From assembly GCA_005281725.1 (NCBI GenBank), contig SSBO01000005.1, positions 310,001 to 374,000 on the forward strand: a stretch of DNA of 64,000 nt, written 5' to 3'. Each line of letters begins with the position of its first letter. Positions within the stretch are counted from its first letter, which is position 1. The DNA is from Wuchereria bancrofti. Taxonomy: Eukaryota; Nematoda; Chromadorea; Rhabditida; Onchocercidae. The notes beneath the pieces were generated by a model that was given only the letters and a program-made list of their open reading frames with translations, made no database searches and was not told the origin of the DNA. Positions 61,762 to 64,000 of the stretch are shown piece by piece. Made by a program: the position numbers and the translations under genes.

Positions 61762-62875
61762 TGACTTCAATATTTGTTTTATGCATAAAAGTTTTAAAAA
61801 CTGAAAATGATTCATTTACAAATCTTAAAAAATTGACATTTCATTTCAAAACATTTTGCCGTTGTTTGTCTTATTTCTGAAGCTTTATTGAGAAGTTTTG
61901 ATCGCATAGAACTTATTTTTTACCATTAGCCATTTTATTTATCAGTTATTCACGATGTTTATTTGTTTATCTATCAGCTTTATTTATTCCTTTATCACAT
62001 TAATTTCGTCCTAATGAATTTTGGATTCAAAATTTGCATTATTGCATGGTTGTTGGGTAATTGAATTCTTTTTTTTTTTTTTTGATTTTTTATTCCTTCA
62101 AGAATTTTTCAGTTATGGCTGTCTTTCATAAAAGAATTTTTTATATTGAAATTCCAGTAAAAAAGAAGTCGAGAGCGAAATTATGTTTTTTTTTCACATC
62201 TCGGTTTATCGAAATTTATTCTTTATTGATTTCCTTAGATTGTATCCAAGATTTATTTGAACATTTATCATGACCAATGTATATGCATTTTGTTCCATGT
62301 AGTATATGTACCTCATTAGCATAAAGTTCTATTATAGCTACTGAATTTTGAGATTCGGTTTACGACAAAGGTTAAATTTTCTGAACTAAAAGAGTAAAAG
62401 GATTTCTATCAAACATCTACTCCACATAATTTGCTTTATTTCCAATTTTATGAAAACTAGGATACAATTTTACTTCTCACCATTGAAAGTCTCTTCCTTT
62501 CTGATCTTTTATTATTCCCTCATTTTACTGTCTCACTTTGGCATACTCTATTTTAAGGTATTTTTATTTACTACCCTTTATTATGACTACAGTCGCTTAA
62601 TATCCGTAGTTGGTTTATCCATGGTGATGTTTCTTTAGAATGTGCACAATTTTGCATATTTCTAAATTTATGGTTTTCCATTTGGTCGAAGTGCTATTGC
62701 CAGTTATCAATGATAATACTTTTTTGAGGAAAAATGTGTTTGTAAAAATTTAATTTTGTATTGCATACATTTAATTGTTATGTTAACATTCTACGAAATA
62801 CTAAAAAAAAAAGTGTCGAAGAAACAAAGCTTGGAGAATACCAAGCCTAAACATTAACGGAGTGAAACTAGAAAA

Positions 62876-63197
62876 ATGAAAGAAGCAGCAGCTTTAGAAG
62901 ATGAGAAATGTGAAATAATAGCGATTGAAATTGTTTATTTTGATTTAATGCTTCTCTTTTGTTTTATACTTATGTCAAATAAATCTGAAAAACTTTTATT
63001 TCAACTTGGAAATGATGATCTTTAATACTTTTCAGTTAAACTATGAGTGCAAATTAATATCTTAGGGAATTCCTGGTTCATTTGATTTCCCAATTGAGAA
63101 CTTCTATGATTTAAAAAGAGAAAATAATAAGCTACAAAATCTCCATCATGAGATGCTGGAGATATTCTATGAAATATTTGATGGGACAGTTTACTAA
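62876..63197 (+). CDS. Unrecognised small candidate gene
   Basis: An ATG at 62876 opens a frame beginning MKEAAALEDEKCEIIAIEI, which stays open for 52 codons (stop at 63023-63025). An ATT|GTTTAT donor after 62932 and an ATCTTAG acceptor before 63066 would instead join, in phase, an exon reading GIPGSFDFPIENFYDLK to a TAA at 63195-63197, giving 62 residues. The second segment has protein-like composition with a possible helix (NNKLQNLHHEMLEIFYEIF). A second acceptor (CTTTTCAG, near 63037) leads only to a short frame. No family recognised. Confidence 0.3.
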
Positions 63198-63720
63198 CTC
63201 TATAAAGTTAGGATTTGATAAATGATAATGATAGGAATTTATTGTGTTTATTCTATGTTAAACGTTCACATCGCCTCCAATAGTAACATCTAGTGAATTA
63301 TCTTGATTTCATCGAAGTCTAATGAAATCTAAATAACCACACCAGTTGCTTTCCATTAAACTTCAAAATTACATTAGCGATATTTTGATTTGGGAAAAAA
63401 GCATAGAAATCGAAATTGGATGTTTTTTTTCTTTTTCAAAGAAAAATATGCATAATATTTAAGCATATTTCCTCCTTATTAAATAAAAAATCTTTTAGAT
63501 ACCATTTAATGATAACGCATCTTTATCACTATCAAAATATTGAAAAAAATAATATTTCTTTAAGAATGCTTAATAATTTTTGAAATTAGTCCAATTTTGA
63601 CTTGTCCTTTAGTACTTGCATATTGCTATTTAGTAGTTCATTCTGTATTCGAGTGTTCGAGGTCAAGAATCAATTGTGGTTTTAAATTAGATCTAAAAAT
63701 ATACACAAAAATTTAGTAAA

Positions 63721-63785
63721 TAAAAATACATACACACGCATACACACACAGACACATACACACATACATACATACACACACATGA
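63721..63785. repeat. CA/CATA-rich microsatellite
   Basis: Alternating ACAC and ACAT units over about 65 bases, in noncoding DNA. Confidence 0.85.
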
Positions 63786-64000
63786 AAAAAATTCATCCCA
63801 TTAAGAAAAAAGTGGAAAAATGCCTGTTATCATCACAAAACTTTTGCTATTAAATCAAAACCACAAATCAATAGGCTTTAAATGGTTTTCTTTTTTTTAA
63901 TTCAATTTGCTATTAAAATTAAGAAAGAAAGTTTAGGATAATAAAATAAAACTTTAAAACTTAAAAATGATAAAACTACCATATAGCAGGTGTCCTATCT

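Larger units (their letters stand above)
61762..64000. other. 3' flank of the Polyhomeotic gene
   Basis: AT-rich. It contains a small candidate gene (62876-63197) and a CA/CATA microsatellite (63721-63785). No other gene is supported to the window end. Confidence 0.5.

Overview
The window is eukaryotic, very AT-rich nuclear DNA with intron-dense genes. Introns are mostly about 60-600 bases with T-rich TTTTCAG-type acceptors. The set of orthologues (UNC-93, APN-1, MBOA-7, BRD-1) points to a nematode. Composition, intron load and a complete Polyhomeotic gene suggest a spirurid/filarial type, but the species is inferred, not shown. I saw no rRNA, tRNA, CRISPR, viral or recognisable transposase sequence.

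Layout, left to right. (1) 371-8949, minus: 26-exon USP47-type deubiquitinase. (2) 9412-9833, plus: unrecognised small candidate gene, divergent from USP47. (3) 12170-15590, minus: endonuclease IV-type AP endonuclease (apn-1). (4) 16981-20766, minus: MBOAT7-type lysophosphatidylinositol acyltransferase (mboa-7). (5) A 3.7 kb spacer with a 180-base tandem repeat. (6) 24487-26404, minus: secreted trypsin-like protease. (7) A 7.6 kb AT-rich spacer holding one less AT-rich island with nuclear-receptor-like half-sites. (8) 34027-39747, plus: unc-93. (9) 41183-46414, plus: BARD1 orthologue brd-1 (RING, ankyrin repeats, two BRCT). (10) 46.4-48.8 kb: spacer with two coding-like islands. (11) 48818-50569, minus: LEPROT/Vps55 family. 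(12) 51897-61761, plus: Polyhomeotic-like Polycomb gene. (13) 61.8-64 kb: 3' flank with another small candidate gene.

Exon boundaries were assigned by reading frame and splice-phase continuity. Unless an entry says otherwise, every junction keeps phase with GT-AG sites. Several genes have a strong 3' splice site 7-25 bases before the start codon with no obvious upstream exon, as expected of nematode spliced-leader acceptors.

Functional links: USP47 (in mammals a regulator of base-excision repair) lies next to AP endonuclease APN-1, and BRD-1 belongs to the BRCA1/BARD1 double-strand-break pathway. The Polyhomeotic gene implies a canonical PRC1-type complex. No classical tight operon spacing is seen between same-strand neighbours.
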